Shown piece by piece: positions 62,446 through 64,000 of a DNA stretch of 64,000 nucleotides. The notes beneath the pieces are model-generated. The model saw only the letters and a list, made by a program, of their open reading frames with translations, was not told the origin of the DNA and did not search any database. The DNA lies in assembly GCF_032917945.1 (NCBI RefSeq), contig NZ_CP136624.1, positions 5,332,001 through 5,396,000 on the forward strand, read 5' to 3'. Source of the stretch: Bradyrhizobium sp. sBnM-33. GTDB taxonomy: Bacteria > Pseudomonadota > Alphaproteobacteria > Rhizobiales > Xanthobacteraceae. The position numbers were made by a program, and so were the translations under genes. Each line of letters opens with the position of its first letter. Position 1 is the first letter of the stretch.

Positions 62446-63170
62446 TGGAATTATTGACCAGCCCGGAAGCCTGGGCGGCGCTGCTGACGTTGACGGCGCT
62501 GGAAATCGTGCTCGGCATCGACAACGTCATTTTCATCTCCGTGATCGTCTCGCGCCTTCCGCCGGCGCAGGCCAAACGGGCGCGCCAGATCGGCCTGTTG
62601 CTGGCGCTGGTGTTCCGCATCGTGCTGCTCACTCTGCTGGTGTGGCTGATCGGCCTGACGGAGCCGGTGATCACGGTAAGAAATGTCGAACTGTCCTGGC
62701 GGGACATCATCCTGATTGCCGGCGGAGCCTTCCTGATCGCGAAGGCGACGCATGAAATTCATGGCGAGGTCGAGGCGAGCGATGGCGAGCCCAATGCCGA
62801 ACCTAGAGCCAGCGTATTCTTCTGGGTAATCATGCAGATCATCGTCATAGACATCGTGTTCTCGCTGGACTCGATCATCACCGCGATCGGCATGGCGCAG
62901 GATCTGGAGATCATGATCGCCGCCGTCGTGATCGCATGCGTCGTCATGTACGTCTCGTCGGGCCCGGTGGCCCGGTTCGTGGCCAATCACCCGACCACCA
63001 AAATGCTGGCATTGGCGTTCCTGGTGCTGATCGGCGTGGCGCTGGTCGCCGATGGATTCAAATTCCATATCCCGCGCGGCTACATCTATTTTGCCATGTT
63101 GTTCGCGGCCGCCGTCGAACTGTTCAATGTGCTCGCCAGGCGCAACCGGAGAAAAGCCGCCGCCAAATAG
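62442..63170 (+). CDS. TerC-family membrane protein
   Basis: 242 residues with about seven membrane helices. The TerC signature LTALEIVLGIDNVIFISVIV and the acidic IVIDIVFSLDSIITAIGMAQ are present, with the basic cytoplasmic end RRNRRKAAAK. Members are linked to tellurite resistance or to metal (manganese) export. It is translated from the end of pcs. No tellurite operon surrounds it, so the metal role is inferred. Confidence 0.9.
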   Translation: MMELLTSPEAWAALLTLTALEIVLGIDNVIFISVIVSRLPPAQAKRARQIGLLLALVFRIVLLTLLVWLIGLTEPVITVRNVELSWRDIILIAGGAFLIAKATHEIHGEVEASDGEPNAEPRASVFFWVIMQIIVIDIVFSLDSIITAIGMAQDLEIMIAAVVIACVVMYVSSGPVARFVANHPTTKMLALAFLVLIGVALVADGFKFHIPRGYIYFAMLFAAAVELFNVLARRNRRKAAAK

Positions 63171-63264
63171 GCGTTTTCGACCGATCAGTTGACAAGGCGA
63201 CGGCGATGGCTTTCGTTTCGCTTCGTAGTTGGGGCGTTCAGCAAATACCAAGGGAGAGACTGTC

Positions 63265-64000
63265 ATGACCAAGGCTGTGCGCGTGCACAAGGTGGGGGGA
63301 CCGGAAGCCCTGGTGTACGAGGACGTAGAGGTCCCGGCGCCGGGGCCGGGCGAGGTTCGCCTCCGCCAGCATGCCGTTGGACTCAACTTCATCGACGTCT
63401 ATTTCCGCACCGGCCTCTACAAGGCCCCCGGATTGCCGTTCATTGCCGGCAATGAGGCCGCCGGCGAGGTTGTGGCCGTGGGCCCGGGCGTTACCAATTT
63501 TCATCCCGGCGATCGCGTCGCCTACTATTTCACACTCGGCGGCTATGCCAGCGAGCGGGTGATCCCGGCGGACAAGCTGGTCAAGCTGCCCGACCATATC
63601 ACCTACGAGCAGGGCGCGGTCCTGATGCTCAAGGGGCTGACGGTCTGGTACCTCCTGCACAAGACCTTCAAGGTCGAACCCGGCCATCGCGTGCTGATCC
63701 ATGCCGCGGCCGGCGGCATCGGTCTGTTGGCCTGCCAGTGGGCGAAGGCGCTCGGAGCGCATGTGATCGGCACCGTCGGCTCCAAGGCCAAGGCCGACCT
63801 CGCGCTCGCCAATGGCTGCGATCACGTCATCCTCTATAACGAAGAGGACTTCGTCGCGCGCGTGAAACAGATCAGCCGCAACGAGCTCTGCGACGTCGTC
63901 TATGACGGCGTCGGCAAGACCACCTTCCCGGGCTCGCTGTCGTGCTTGCGGCCACGCGGCCTGTTCGTCAGCTTCGGCAATGCCTCCGGTCCGGTGCCGC
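63265..64000 (+). CDS. Zinc-free quinone oxidoreductase (3' partial)
   Basis: Runs off the window end. AGGGAGAGA lies upstream of the ATG at 63265. MTKAVRVHKVGGPEALVYED is a typical QOR N-terminus. The MDR substrate domain has YKAPGLPFIAGNEAAGEVVA, and the Rossmann AAGGIGLLACQWAKALGAHV binds NADPH. No structural zinc cysteines. The family reduces quinones by one or two electrons. The remaining C-terminal quarter is outside the window. Confidence 0.92.
   Translation, partial: MTKAVRVHKVGGPEALVYEDVEVPAPGPGEVRLRQHAVGLNFIDVYFRTGLYKAPGLPFIAGNEAAGEVVAVGPGVTNFHPGDRVAYYFTLGGYASERVIPADKLVKLPDHITYEQGAVLMLKGLTVWYLLHKTFKVEPGHRVLIHAAAGGIGLLACQWAKALGAHVIGTVGSKAKADLALANGCDHVILYNEEDFVARVKQISRNELCDVVYDGVGKTTFPGSLSCLRPRGLFVSFGNASGPVP

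Noticed and set aside
1..64000. CRISPR array
   Set aside because: No regularly spaced direct repeats were seen; repeats present are dispersed or inverted.

Overview
The window reads as a chromosome segment from a Bradyrhizobium-like alphaproteobacterium (Nitrobacteraceae). The evidence is high-GC codon use, a phosphatidylcholine synthase, an NdvB/NdvC pair for cyclic beta-(1,3),(1,6)-glucan, three PEP-CTERM proteins with the tail core [15 protein letters not shown], and families of small secreted or membrane proteins of the kind common in Bradyrhizobium. The genus is inferred from gene content recognised by eye; no search was run.

Layout. (1) 1-10.65 kb, mostly conserved: cysK (5' end outside the window), a BrnA-like antitoxin, a secreted caspase-fold protein, an EamA/DMT transporter, a Rid-family protein, secreted hypotheticals, a formyltransferase-like enzyme, and a PAS/GAF sensor histidine kinase followed by its response regulator. 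(2) 10.65-26.5 kb, an accessory stretch full of small, duplicated and decaying genes: three secreted proteins with a CGHG...RDG.CYP repeat, a response-regulator remnant, an H-NS-type protein, three PEP-CTERM proteins, a PilZ protein, zinc-ribbon-like paralogues, several membrane microproteins, a frameshifted O-antigen-ligase-like pseudogene, and three repeat families whose copies are broken in different places. (3) tRNA-Lys(TTT) at 26.6 kb, then a cyclic-glucan locus: ndvB and a small secreted gene on the minus strand, ndvC divergent. (4) glmU, then a 7.4-kb insert bracketed by a perfect 30-bp direct repeat (35392-35421 and 42853-42882), then glmS. The insert holds an MFS transporter, a probable integrase remnant, DUF1353 and DUF4189 proteins, a broken GFA gene, hairpin repeats and an IS4-family element. 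(5) 43-64 kb, core genome: DUF502 protein, DHDPS-family aldolase, recG (minus), sdhE-mfd (overlapping), a degenerate GGDEF protein, a degenerate AMP-binding protein, an oligopeptide-type binding protein, ialB, hspQ, an AEC carrier, a UbiH-type monooxygenase, pcs-terC (overlapping), and a quinone oxidoreductase cut by the window end.

How the genes fit together. glmU and glmS act on the same UDP-GlcNAc pathway and look as if they were neighbours before the insert. ndvB, ndvC and the gene between them form an envelope-glucan locus. recG and mfd are DNA repair helicases. Several membrane and envelope functions (pcs, terC, DUF502, hspQ, ialB) follow. No CRISPR array, rRNA or intact prophage was seen. 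The least understood part is the 10.6-26.5 kb accessory stretch, where paired comparisons of repeats inside the window show deletions, frameshifts and lost stop codons directly.
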